NCBI GenBank assembly: GCA_963970005.1
Contig: CAXAMN010026761.1
Location: forward strand, 237,250 to 301,249
Length of the DNA stretch: 64,000 nt
Direction of reading: 5' to 3'
Source: Durusdinium trenchii
Lineage: Eukaryota > Sar > Dinophyceae > Suessiales > Symbiodiniaceae
In this document: piece after piece, positions 1-10,363 of the stretch
Layout of the letters: each line of letters begins with the position of its first letter
How positions within the stretch are numbered: the first letter of the stretch is position 1
The notes under the pieces: model-generated
Database searches by the model: none
What the model was told of the DNA's origin: nothing
The model's input: only the letters and a program-made list of their open reading frames with translations
Program-made: the position numbers and the translations under genes

Positions 1-2440
1 CTAAAGGAACATCGGGATTTCCGAACTGATTCGGACCAGCTACGGAACCTGTCGGAGGTGGTCCCGGAGGTTGTCCACCCTGGTGATCATCAGGGTTGCC
101 ACCCGGTCCATCACCAGGCGGATACATATCTTCATCATCTGGATCAAAATACTGCTGTTCCCCCGAGACGGGAATCGGCTCATAAGCCATATCATCATCC
201 ATCGGTGGTCCGTAGTCTGGAGGTTGATCCTTTGGATCCTCTAGAGCTACTTCATCAGGAGTCACAATGCGCTTCACGGCGCCTGTCGTCTCTGCTTCGT
301 AAACTATCATACTCCAATGATCTACCAAAAACTGTTCATGATGCGGAGACAGTTGTGACACAAACATAAAGAAAACCTGATGGTATTTTCCTGGTTTCCA
401 CATAATCAACACTGCATCATCCTCAGAGTTGAAGAGAGGATGCACTCTACCAAAAGTACCACGATAGACCTTACATCTCTCAAAATACATCTGTGGCAAG
501 GTTCTTCGTCTAATCTCCTTCAGGCCTGGAATCAATGACACAATTCGAGAATCAGAGGATGTTGTCACATCAAACTCTGATCTCTGAGGTAGTGCATCTA
601 CCTGCCTCAAGGTTCTGATCAGTTCAGTAGTAGTGAACCTTTGTGGTAGTATGTGTCGAAGTGGAACCGGAATTTCCGTCGTCTCTTCCGTTTTTACGGA
701 ATTCAACAAAATTGACTGATGAGCTTCTCTCTCTAACAAGAGAGCTGTTCCACACAAACTTCCAGAGTCAAAGTTCTCCAGAAGATCTTCAATAAGGAAA
801 CTCTGACGCTTGTCGGAAGTCTCACTATAAGGAAGAAAACGATTCATCTCAACCAAAAATGAGAACGGAAACTTCTTCCAGTCAGGATCCTTGAAGTACT
901 GGTTGCTTCTAGTGGCTTGCACTGTTTTAGCTTGAAATGAACAGTCACCAATACCTTTCCATCCTTGGAAGGATGCATAGGAATGGAAGACTGTCACGTA
1001 ACTCATTCCCTTCGGACAATAACAAAAACAATTCATATTCACATCAAAGTTAAAAATCGGATCCTTCAACGAAGAAATGAACTTCTGCAAAAACAAACAA
1101 AACTTGTTTCCCTTGGGAACAGTCACAAACACATGTTTCTTTCTTCTCAACTGCCACTCAATCACATTACAACATAGCAACCAAATAGAAGCTCTGTTCT
1201 GTTTGGGAGAAGGGTTGTTGATCACTATACAGTGGGGCTGCAATCTCTCCAGTTGCTGCCAAATACCATCTTGACCCTTCATAGTGGAAAAGTTGTATCC
1301 TGCCTTGAAATCCATAGGAGATGCAACTTTAACACCATTCTTTGAAAGGAACCAAGATAATCCACTGTTTCCATGAAGTAACTCAACAACATCAGGATGA
1401 TCATCATTACAGAAGAAAAAGGACTGTTCTCCGAATTCGGCATCAACATACAGTTCGTGATCTTCACGCAAGTTCTCCGGATTCTCATCATCTAATGCCG
1501 GAATGGAAACATCATGCCACTCATCGTGATCACGTCTAACCTTTGACTGATTCACACGTATCACTGCCTTACCAGTATTGGCTTGGACCATAGCTCCTTC
1601 TTGTCCAAGTACTGTGGCACGAACCCAACGTCCTTTATCCTTGAACTTTGATGAATCCTGAGTCCAAACAAAAACCTTCTCTCCTTGGAAATAAGGACCG
1701 TCACTTGGCATAGTCCTTCTCGCAAGATCTGCTCGAAGGTCCTGAGCTTGTCGTGCTTCTTGATGAGCTCTCAAAGCCACACGTTGTAGTTCCAAATTTG
1801 TACGATCTTGTGCGGCGGCATTAGCTGACAATTGCTCAGGGCTTGCGGTCTCAAGGTCAAAAAGATCTGGTGGACGTCTTCCAGTTGCTATCTCTATTGG
1901 TGAATATCCACTGATAGTCAACTGACAATTTCTTGCCCAAACTACCTTCTTGACCACTTCTCTGACCGTAACACCACGAAAACGTGGGTCATCCAGATCT
2001 ACCTTCATAACATGCCACATACGTTTGAACAAACGTACAGCTGTCTCTGCTCGGTTCGGCCAAGGAGTTCTTGGCCCACAAGGACATTGTTGTATACCAT
2101 GGAACCTGTAGTATTCAACAAAAGCATCTGTGAAAAAGGCTTCGTCTCCTACGATGGCCTTTGGAACACAGTTGTTCTCATCAGACCATTGCCTCAATGC
2201 TTGGATGGTGGTTTGATCTATGAGGTCTTTCTGTGCCGTAGCCCAGAGAAGATTTGTGGCACCATCAAGAACAAGTAGAATGATATACTTGTTCTTGTGA
2301 AGTTCAACCTCACAATGATCAGCAAAAACAACATCACCAAAACATGAAGCTCTAATACCGGAGACTCTGGCTCGTGGCGGAGGTGCCACTGAAGTGTTAC
2401 AAACACGGCAGTTCCTGACAACTGATTCATACTTCTCTAA
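1..2440 (-). CDS. Pol frame, integrase and linker (partial, runs off left edge)
   Basis: This frame is open for 813 codons with no stop, in the -1 frame relative to Gag-protease, and has no obvious ATG of its own at its head. It begins with CRVC (2410-2399), the second half of the integrase HHCC zinc site. The core follows: Asp in FADHCEV (2320), Asp in VGDEAFF (2146) and Glu in PNRAETAVRLFKRMW (2047), a D,D-32-E spacing. A GKR-type integrase C-terminal region and a long acidic, proline-rich linker (PPDYGPPMDDDM, PPGDGPGG) run to position 1. Reverse transcriptase and RNase H would follow outside the window. The product inserts retrotransposon cDNA into the genome. It needs either frameshifting from the upstream frame or repair of the shift to be made. 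Confidence 0.85.
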
Positions 2441-2446
2441 AAAGAG
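2432..2446 (-). promoter_or_regulatory. -1 frame change (possible slippery site) at the Gag-PR/INT junction
   Basis: On the minus strand the zero frame reads TCT TTT TAG. A one-base slip back on TTT re-pairs perfectly within the T5 run and continues TTA GAG AAG into the open integrase frame. One extra T would also fuse the frames. The classic X XXY YYZ heptamer is not satisfied at the preceding codon, so a one-base deletion is at least as likely as programmed frameshifting. Confidence 0.5.
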
Positions 2447-5400
2447 TCAGGAAGCTTCAACATAGAAACACGTCTACGAAACTGAGTAGGACTCATATGG
2501 TAGTGCTTCACATGAAGCTTATAAAGCTCTACCTTGTCCTCCAGTCTCTGTAACATCTTCCTATATGCCGGTGTCATTGCAACAACTTCACTACCAGGTA
2601 ATGGGATTGAAATCCGCCTAGGCTCAAGAGCGCCATCACCTGGTTCAAGTGGTTCATGTTTATCACTTGATGGTCCTTTTGATGCTTTAGGAATTTCTAC
2701 AAGTTCACCTTCTGGCCTCTCAGGTGGTTCTGAGGGAGCATACTCCTCAAGATCATCACCCTTTAAATCATTCTGAGGCTCAGATGGTTTCGACTTGTGT
2801 CCTTTCCAAAATGGATCAAAACCCTTGGAAGTATACCGAAACTTTGGCGGCACGGGCTTTTCCGCGGCACTGGCTGGTGCACCTTCCTTCTCTGATGAGA
2901 AGCCTGGTTCCCTGTCCTTTGCAATGGGAACCTTCTCTGAGGAGGAGCGCACCACTGCATCGGGATCACCAATGCCACGGTGCTCAATGCCAGCCTTCCT
3001 GATCTTTAGATCTGGAATTTTGGCATCTGGCTTGAACTTAAAAATTGTTCTACCACGCCATTCATAGCCAATTTGTAGGTCCTTCCATTTTGCCTTGCGC
3101 CAATCATCTTGCTTCTTGATCTCTTCTCCTCCTTTCTTCTTCTTGATGATTGTCAATCGCAAGTCTTCCAGTAGGTCAGTGTCTACAGGACAGGACTTAG
3201 TTGCTGGGAAAAGAATCTTTCTATAATCCTTGTGGTGACGTATCAGTTCTCTCTTGTGAACATCTACTTCCCAGTAGTCAACCACAGGATATGCATGTTC
3301 AGCTACATCTTCATCACTATTGAGGTCAACAGAAATATGACCATACTCATAGTGAGTGAAGTGAGAGTAAAAACTCTTCTCGCGCCGAGTCTGCAAATTC
3401 ACGTCAGACAGATACCATGCAATATCTTGGAAGTCCAAAACAAGATGAGTACTGGCTGCAACCTTCAACTCCAAATATTTGATACCAAGAGGCACCGATG
3501 TCAGATAAGCATGTTGAGGTGTCAGCCTGAGTTCAAAGCCTAAGTTCCTCATCTGTGGCAAGCTCATAAGCAAAGGGACTTCTCCTTCTTCCACTATGTC
3601 GAACTCTGTATGGTGGATCGTCCATGCACGATCATACATGTAAATCACCAGTTTCTGAGAGCAAGTAGCCTTCTGGGAATTGGCAAAGTAAAACTTGCTC
3701 TTGGTAGCCTCAAAGGAGTACCATAATCCACAATCTGGGTGATTGTCGACATAGTTGCAAAAATGGTCGACTGCTCGCCTTGATCCCATAGCTCTAGTGC
3801 ATCCAATGTCCAGGATTGCAATAGTCGGCGGGAAGCGATTCTCAGTCAAAAATGAAATGGCCTGCATCTCCTTCACTTCTTCCTCAGCGCTCATAAGCGC
3901 AAAGCCATCAGGAGCCTTTGTGAGCATCTCCTTTGACAAAGAGTACCTCACAGGGGCACCCATGCCATTGAAGATCGTCTCACCATTGTTGACCGCGCAG
4001 TCAGCTTCATCTTGACATGAGGTCATCATGCCTGACAGCAAGTCCACCTCACTGTCATGGACTTCAGCTGCTGCTGTCACACAATGTGCAAAGAAACCTT
4101 GTTGACCTCCTGATGCTTGTGAAGATCTTGAAGGTGCAGGTAAAGAACGTGGCTGTTGTGGATTTGCATAGTTTGCATCTTGTTTGCCATCTCCTTTATC
4201 TTTTCCTTTTCCTTTCTTGCCTTTTCTCTTGCCTTTTCCTTTTCCCTTGTGGGAAAACCATGCTTCTTCAAGCTGTTGCCAGAAGTCATTGGCATCATCA
4301 TATTCTCCTTGAAGATAGTCATTCATATCCTCGGCAAGAATGGCATCATATGCTACTTGGTTTGACTCCCAAGTGTCCTCATAAGGATTCTCTTCAAAGT
4401 ATTCATCTGGAAAAGTTGTCTGTTGCTCATCAGCAAAATGGCCTTTACCTCGTCTCTTTCCTTTTCCTTTTCCACGAGGTCTGAAAAATCTGCGGCCTGA
4501 TCTTCCTTTTCCTTTTCCTTTTCTTCTACCTTTTCCTTTGCCTTTTCTGGCTCTTCTTCCTTGGAATCTCCTTTGGAACCATGAGAAGTTTTGATCATCA
4601 TATACCCAAAAAACATCGTCCAGGGCATCTAAAAATCCTTCAGTTCCATCTTCTTCATCTTCGGCCCAATAGCCAAATGTACCATCGAGTTCTCCTTCGT
4701 CTAGTACGAGAAATGATCTTCTACCTCCAGCACCTGTCGGCTGCATCAAAGGATTGTCTACTGAAGTCTTTGTCGTGCAGAACATCTCGATGAACACTGT
4801 CCTCAACTCTGTTGTAGTGTATTGCTGCAGGACCCTGCCACGATGAGTCATCAAAGAAGTCAAAGTGTTTCGCTGGTCCTGAGACAAATCTGCAAGTGAC
4901 AGCATGAGTAAGGCAATGAGATTTTCTCCTAGAGGAAATTCGTTCTGATGAAAAGTCCTCATATTGCCATTGATGGTCTGCATGATTTCCTGAATCCTTT
5001 CTGCCGTTGGTGCTACTCCAGTCAACGCTGCATCTGCCTGCATCTGAGCTAGGACCTGTGGATGTGCTTGAGTGACTGGTTCTAACATGTCCATCCAACT
5101 GCTCATAAGCCTTTGGAGTAAAATCTGGAATCTTGTCATCCATTTCATCATGTCAGCTGATCCTCGATTGAAGCGCACGAATTGCATGAACCTATACAGG
5201 AATACATTGGTTGATCCTTTCACGAAATATGGTCGTAGTACTCGTTTGAAATATTCTACGCCGGCTCCTGGTGGATCATTTGCCTTCAATGCATCTCTGT
5301 CTAAAACACGCTTGTATACAGCTGCTTCTCCTTCTAATCTGTTTCTCAATGCTGGTCCTCTCTTCTCATCCTCCAGCTCGGTGATATCACACCAATCGTC

Positions 5401-5580
5401 TATGGCATCCTCATAGGAAAACCATGAAGTCTTTCCATCATAAGATGGGGGCACCTTTGTAGTGACCTGTGTTGTCATTGCTATTGCTGCTGGTTCTCTT
5501 CTCACATGCCTATTCACGTAGGCTGCTGGCTCATAAGCCACATCCGCATCAGGCTCTTCCCAGTCGTCAATCCAATCCAT
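2437..5580 (-). CDS. Gag-protease polyprotein of copia-like element
   Basis: The product is a structural and processing polyprotein of about 1047 residues from the ATG at 5580. The frame is open back to a TGA at 5641-5643, but no upstream ATG exists. The start is acidic (DWIDDWEEP), followed by a helical Gag-like region to about residue 290. Two very basic glycine-lysine tracts follow, near residues 341-380 (KGKGKGRRKGKGKG type) and 442-467, probably nucleic-acid binding. No CCHC zinc knuckle is visible. The aspartic protease motif ILDIGCTRAMGS has its Asp at residue 591. The C-terminus carries H-x4-H (2514, 2499), the first half of an integrase zinc site, then stops at TAG 2437-2439 just before the integrase frame continues. 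Isoleucine occupies the usual Thr/Ser position of the protease motif. Confidence 0.85.
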   Translation of the reverse strand: MDWIDDWEEPDADVAYEPAAYVNRHVRREPAAIAMTTQVTTKVPPSYDGKTSWFSYEDAIDDWCDITELEDEKRGPALRNRLEGEAAVYKRVLDRDALKANDPPGAGVEYFKRVLRPYFVKGSTNVFLYRFMQFVRFNRGSADMMKWMTRFQILLQRLMSSWMDMLEPVTQAHPQVLAQMQADAALTGVAPTAERIQEIMQTINGNMRTFHQNEFPLGENLIALLMLSLADLSQDQRNTLTSLMTHRGRVLQQYTTTELRTVFIEMFCTTKTSVDNPLMQPTGAGGRRSFLVLDEGELDGTFGYWAEDEEDGTEGFLDALDDVFWVYDDQNFSWFQRRFQGRRARKGKGKGRRKGKGKGRSGRRFFRPRGKGKGKRRGKGHFADEQQTTFPDEYFEENPYEDTWESNQVAYDAILAEDMNDYLQGEYDDANDFWQQLEEAWFSHKGKGKGKRKGKKGKGKDKGDGKQDANYANPQQPRSLPAPSRSSQASGGQQGFFAHCVTAAAEVHDSEVDLLSGMMTSCQDEADCAVNNGETIFNGMGAPVRYSLSKEMLTKAPDGFALMSAEEEVKEMQAISFLTENRFPPTIAILDIGCTRAMGSRRAVDHFCNYVDNHPDCGLWYSFEATKSKFYFANSQKATCSQKLVIYMYDRAWTIHHTEFDIVEEGEVPLLMSLPQMRNLGFELRLTPQHAYLTSVPLGIKYLELKVAASTHLVLDFQDIAWYLSDVNLQTRREKSFYSHFTHYEYGHISVDLNSDEDVAEHAYPVVDYWEVDVHKRELIRHHKDYRKILFPATKSCPVDTDLLEDLRLTIIKKKKGGEEIKKQDDWRKAKWKDLQIGYEWRGRTIFKFKPDAKIPDLKIRKAGIEHRGIGDPDAVVRSSSEKVPIAKDREPGFSSEKEGAPASAAEKPVPPKFRYTSKGFDPFWKGHKSKPSEPQNDLKGDDLEEYAPSEPPERPEGELVEIPKASKGPSSDKHEPLEPGDGALEPRRISIPLPGSEVVAMTPAYRKMLQRLEDKVELYKLHVKHYHMSPTQFRRRVSMLKLPDSF

Positions 5581-5645
5581 GGCCGTTTGCCCACAAGCAA
5601 TTCTATGCCTAGGAAAGGAGCTCACCTGGGTCTTCCAGGATCACT

Positions 5646-5657
5646 GCTCCGCTACCA
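5646..5657 (-). other. Primer binding site, initiator-tRNA-Met-like
   Basis: The minus strand reads TGGTAGCGGAGC, one base inside the LTR and 66 bases before the Gag ATG. It is complementary to a tRNA 3' end of form GCUCCGCUACCA, close to eukaryotic initiator-Met tRNA ends (ACCA preceded by an acceptor strand such as CUCUGCU). Initiator Met is the usual copia primer. The host tRNA itself is not seen here, so the match is by analogy. Confidence 0.65.
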
Positions 5658-5658
5658 C

Positions 5659-5819
5659 TGAAAGAGTGACTAGGGCGTACACGGTAGAGGTGCAGACCGC
5701 TAGTGTCTTTTATGCGCAGAGTCTTATCCTCTTGCTCTTTGAGCCTTGAAGCAGTCAAGCATGGACACACTATATCAGCTGTTGGAGTGGAACCCTGTAC
5801 AGGTAGGCTCTACTTTTCA
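5659..5819 (-). repeat. 5' LTR of the copia-like element
   Basis: The boundaries are inferred from structure. The segment starts TGAAA and ends TTTCA on either strand, giving the usual TG...CA ends with a 5-bp terminal inverted repeat. Its inner end lies one base from the primer binding site. At 161 bp it is short but within the copia range. A TATATC stretch near 5771 could contribute to a promoter. A G9-C5 run follows immediately outside the outer end. The second LTR is off the window, so the boundary is not confirmed by a matching copy. Confidence 0.65.
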
Positions 5820-8090
5820 AGGGGGGGGGCCCCCTACATATGAAGTTTTCACGTGATTCGGCGATCCCGAGGATTCCAGCCCCTCACTTGCTAAAGCAAG
5901 GACAACTCCAGCTAGCTGGTGCTAGCTTTCGTGATAAGGAGACTTTCTCAAAAAGACTCCCCTGGAAGAAGGACAGTTGGGCCAAACCCAAACCCAAAAA
6001 CCAAACGCGTTACCCGTTCTAGTCAGTTTGGGAGTCGATGACACCTCGTACGCCCTGGCTCCCCGTCCCTCTCTGCTCTCCATCTCGGTCTCCCTCACTC
6101 GGCCAAGAAGAGCAATGGCACCGCCCAAAGCTGGACCGTCGACGCGTGGGCGTGGTGACCGACGAGACGCGGGCGTGACCGACGTGCTGGACCTGACCAC
6201 CGGACCGGGGGGGGTGGGGTGCGTGGTGGCGGACGAGAAGCCGTGGATGGGCGTGGATGGAAGATCACTGGAAGGGAATGGGCTTGAAGTAGCCCTATAG
6301 GAACATTGGGACATGATCACTGACCCCATCACATGCATGCTTCGGACTGTTTCGATCCAACATTGGAGAACACAGCGTAGCAAAGTTGCTTCAACCGGAT
6401 GACGTGAACCCATAAAAGTACAGGTATATACATAGGAGTCCTGCTGTCCAGGAGTCCAGGAACCTGAACCAAAAAGTAAAAAACACCTAGACTCTGACAA
6501 ACACATCACATGGTTACCGTGGATGGCATGGTCCCAAGTTCGGAAGATGACTTGACACTTGACACACATTGTTTTGTTTTTCTCGACGTCCATGTGGCGT
6601 GAGCCGAAGTGTACTTCCCAGGTTTGGGGATTCAAGTTCAGGCAGATCCGCCAGGATGGACCACCAGATCCGCCAGGTCCATCCACCAGGTCCGGCGTAT
6701 GATGGTTTGAGCGACCAACTGATATACATGTGGGTATGGGTCTATCCCACTACCAGTACCAGTGGATAATGATGATTAGGTTGCAGGATGTTGCAGGCCT
6801 TTCTCTAACATAGTGATCATTGTTTTCCAACTGTTACAGGCAATGGGACGAACCCAACATATAAATATTAAGTAGAAAACCCATTCAATGAAAACCACAC
6901 ATGACCTTATGTCAAAAGCAAATACGACTCAGTCTGCACAATCCTTGATGATTCAATGATTCAGCATGATGGTCGAAAACAAGGGGCTTCCAGTGCTTCC
7001 TTCTCCCTTTCTCCTCAACCGCTTAGAATCTCCCAACAACCCTTAGGTCCCTCAAAACCGGGATTGGGTTCGGGTCCCGTTCGATCCCTCCAGAGCACCA
7101 CTAGCATGACCCGGACAAATCGGGTCCCGCGTCTGCTTCGCCTGCTTGAGCTTGCGGCCCGCTGAAGAGGCTGTCTGGCCGCTCGACGGCTTGGCCACGG
7201 GCGACGTACGAAACGGACGGAGGGCGTCAGACCGGGCTTGGTACCCTTGGAATTCCAGGGCAACAAGCTAAGTATCTGTTGATTGTTCAGGTCATGTTCC
7301 CACGAACGAAGTCGGGTGCCAACGAAGTCGGGTACGTCCAGGTAGAGTGGTCAATGTGGTAAAGCAAAAATGACAAACTGCGATTGTCCTGCAATGTTTG
7401 ACCTAAACTCCAGGTACTAATTGGAAACTGAATGGTCCTGCAACAAATGCAGGATGGACTTCACTTTGGATTTGCCTCAGAAATGTCCTTCCATATCAAC
7501 CAAAAGTAATAGTTACTATATTATTTGGCACCAGGAGTTTCATCGTTTCAAAGAACATACTTCTTTCCCGGATGGGTTTCTCAAGAACCCGGCCAGCCGA
7601 ACTTCCCCAGCAAAGGTCCCCATACCTCCAGTACTGTTTCGGCTCAACAGCAGTTGTTGGGGTATGTGAAAAAGCACTATATTATGATCACTACTGTTAC
7701 TATGATCATATGTCACGTTTTTGAACAACAAATTTTACATAAGTTGCCGAACCAAGAGTTTCGCTAGTTCGTCATCTTCCCCTCTATCCACTTGCTTCCG
7801 TTCGTGGTGAGAAACGAAAAAGAAGAAAGGAACGACCAAGACTCCGAGCACCGAGCGTGTGGTGCCGCCTTGACGATGGCGGCGATGCGCGAAGGCTGCA
7901 CTTCTTCTCGCGCACCGAATTCCTGTTAGACCGCCGTGGGGTCAAAACCAAACCACTTTGGCTGACCTACCTGGTGTCGGTCGTGAAGACTACATGGTGC
8001 TGGACCCAGCGGGTTGAACGACCCCATCCCTATGTGTTAGGTAGAAAGGATCGACTCAGAATCGAGACTAGCGCCATCTAGACTCTCCAG
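5820..8090. other. Mostly non-coding, one weak exon candidate
   Basis: The region starts with a G/C run beside the LTR. A GC-rich patch at 6060-6260 carries a possible short plus-strand exon (listed separately). A 254-codon minus frame at 5922-6686 covers the same bases but has no recognisable domain. The rest shows no hairpin element or gene I can support. Confidence 0.5.
6115..6300 (+). CDS. Weak exon candidate, unknown product
   Basis: The frame begins ATGGCACCG in a context like a eukaryotic start and encodes about 61 residues ending at TAG. G and C dominate third codon positions through its middle, as in many dinoflagellate exons, and local GC is well above the surroundings. The residues (MAPPKAGPSTRGRGDRR, then a Gly/Val-rich stretch) match no family I know. 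The upstream frame is also open, so the ATG may not be the start. A longer minus frame across the same bases is the main rival. I regard this as a guess from composition. Confidence 0.18.
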   Translation: MAPPKAGPSTRGRGDRRDAGVTDVLDLTTGPGGVGCVVADEKPWMGVDGRSLEGNGLEVAL

Positions 8091-8177
8091 TTCGTACCTT
8101 AGAACATCTGGGAAGGATTCTATCAAACATAGGGCACTGATGTACCCATTGTCCAAGGTACGACTGGAGACTCCAGG
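8091..8177. repeat. Foldback element (CTCCAG...CTGGAG arms)
   Basis: The left arm CTCCAGTTCGTACCTT and right arm AAGGTACGACTGGAG pair with few mismatches around a ~55-base middle. The arm sequence resembles that of the element ending near 23845, so this may be an outlying member of the dispersed hairpin family. Confidence 0.45.
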
Positions 8178-9955
8178 CACGACAGTCAGGGATGTCACGA
8201 CCCCAACTCTGTGGTGCTGGTACTCATAGTCATGTTGACCAAGGTCTGCCCTTTAGGGATCCACTGCCACCTTCAAAACAAAGGTATGACTGTCTGGACC
8301 CAACCCTGGACCGCCACATAAAGGTGTCTCCGACATATCACCCTCGATAGAAATCCATGGGGTGCGTGATCGCCGCTGAAGCGAAGGCATCACGTCTTCG
8401 AGCGTCTTCTTTGAAGCGAGCAGCCACACATGTCATCCTCCAAAAGGAGATATGGAGACTGCCAAGCTGTCGGAGGAAACAACGTTGAAGACCATTGATT
8501 GCGGTTGGGAGCCCCAAACTGTTGCCATCAAACTGGGCTAGGTCCATGGGGCCTCTGAGTTCAGTGAGACCACCCGAACACCAAACTCTTGCCAATCATT
8601 GCCAAGCCAAGCTACATGCACAAGAATCAGCCAAAGTGCCAGTTTCACCTGAAACATTGAGAATTGATCGAACCATCAAACCCCATTTGAACATCTTTAG
8701 AATGACGGGTCTGATGAAACCTGGGGCCCCACAACAATTTTTTGTTCAATTCCGAAGGGTCCCCCAAAAAACAAACAAATTTGTGAACCATCGTGTTTTT
8801 GAAAGGCACTTAGACCGGTAGTGGGACCATTAGGTTTGAACAAATCCGATGAATTGTTTAAAATTATGTAAAAACAAATTTAGACACCCTCGCCATAAAT
8901 AAAGACAATCCCCCCGAATCCCCCAAACCGCATAATCATGTTTATTCAGGTGAGACCATGTGATGGCCCGAAAAAGGTAGGACGTTGATAAGTTGTTGCC
9001 AGTCTGACTACTATTGGGGACGATATTGAAAATGAAAAAACATGTTTTGGGCGCACGTTATTATTTTGTTTGCACGCTGGTTATTTATGTCTCTAAATTT
9101 GGATGAATTTGGATACTTTCCGTTGTTCGTGGGAGACATCCTCCTAGATTACACCCATGAAGGTGAATGGACCCTGACCATTAGTTTGAGCTGTGCATGT
9201 TTGCCGAAAAAAATGTGCAAAACTTAGGGACTCAATTGTTACAAAGGACTACGCTCAGAATGTACGACTTCCTCCAAACCTGTGGAAATCGGCATTTGTA
9301 TCACTGGAACCCGCATCCACTCTCGTTGTGCATCGAGTGCTATGATGTTTTTCCTCATCCAGATCCCAAGTTGCCAAGAATTGCCGACAATGTTTCATGG
9401 TCCATAATATCCAAGGCAAACAAATAACTAGTCGTCAAACACATGTTGACCGGCATGCAAAATTCATGAAAGCGTGCCAGTGCTCAATCCGCGAACCATT
9501 AATGCATGTCCTCGAACCATTCATCCACAAATCGGCCTTAACCAATCAATCAATCAATCTCAACCCTGTTGCTATTTCGACCATCTTCCAGCCATCCATC
9601 CATACTACAAACCTCTTTCCCCACATGCCCGAGGTCGCCCAGCACGACAGTCACGGAGGGCCCAGTGGCCACGCGCTCTTTGCGTTGGCGGAGCGCAGCG
9701 GAGGAACCACTTGCCTCGTAGATCCGCTCCTCCTTGGCGAAAATCGGACGGCAAAACCACGCGTGATGAAAATATATTGATTAGTGCAATGTTTCATTGT
9801 TCTATTGTTTACAAGCATCCTCCCACAGGTCTCCTTTTAGAAAGCTGTTGGGCCCCAACAAGTCTCAGCTGGTGACCTGATGGCCTGATGGAGGATGCTG
9901 GTATTTACAATCTACAAATGATAACAATTACAGTACAGTATATATTTTTGATGTT
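8178..9955. other. No gene recognised
   Basis: AT-richer DNA with several C and G runs (8703-8780, 8912-8930). Short open frames exist in all phases. None has a domain, good codon bias or a convincing start. Confidence 0.55.
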
Positions 9956-10363
9956 TTAGTGGTACACTCGTAGCTTCAATCGTGGGTTCACATCGAAGTC
10001 ACCCCCTTTCTTGCACTTCCGCTGAAGATTGTGAAACAAGATACTCTTGAGTTGCAGCCATTCTCTATCTATCTGCTGCGCGCCTGCAACTCCACTGAGC
10101 TTCTTTGGCGACTCTTGCACTTCTGTAGTCAAGAGCAAGCAAGACTCCGCAGCCTGTGGCCAGCACAAGGCTGACGTCGTTCTGAGATTCACTTGCTCGC
10201 CGCCATCAGGCCGTTGCAAGCCACGATCAATCGCTGAGATAACACAAGCAATGCGCCTATCAATGCTTCTGACACTTGTCCAGTTCTTGATGCAACAGAA
10301 GAAAGTGCTAAAGTCCTCTTCAAGTGCTGTCATCTCCAGCAACCACCTGTCTTTCTCTGTCAC
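9956..10363 (-). CDS. Possible terminal exon, unknown protein
   Basis: This 135-codon minus frame ends at a stop at 9956-9958. It opens with GTG rather than ATG, and an in-frame TGA lies four codons upstream, so if coding it is an exon entered by splicing near 10375. The residue composition is balanced, with charged and hydrophobic residues alternating (KDRWLLEMTALEEDFSTFF; DREWLQLKSILFHNLQRK), unlike the low-complexity translations nearby. I recognise no family. No partner exon is identified upstream. The opposite plus frame at 10047-10388 is also open, which weakens the case. Confidence 0.3.
   Translation of the reverse strand: MTEKDRWLLEMTALEEDFSTFFCCIKNWTSVRSIDRRIACVISAIDRGLQRPDGGEQVNLRTTSALCWPQAAESCLLLTTEVQESPKKLSGVAGAQQIDREWLQLKSILFHNLQRKCKKGGDFDVNPRLKLRVYH

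Larger units (their letters stand above)
1..5819 (-). mobile_element. Ty1/copia-like LTR retrotransposon, 5' part
   Basis: In minus-strand order this holds a 161-bp LTR (5819-5659), a primer binding site (5657-5646), a Gag-protease frame (5580-2437) and an integrase frame (2440 to the left edge). Protease before integrase, with no reverse transcriptase up to the end of the integrase-RT linker, matches the copia order PR-INT-RT-RH rather than the gypsy order. RT, RNase H and the 3' LTR must lie outside the window. The frames are long and the LTR ends are intact, suggesting a fairly young copy, but a one-base frame change at 2437-2443 separates the two frames. Target-site duplication cannot be tested because only one end is present. 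Confidence 0.88.

Noticed and set aside
5922-6686. 254-codon minus frame beside the LTR
   Set aside because: Open in a GC-rich patch with few stop codons, no domain, and a plus frame over the same bases has better codon bias.
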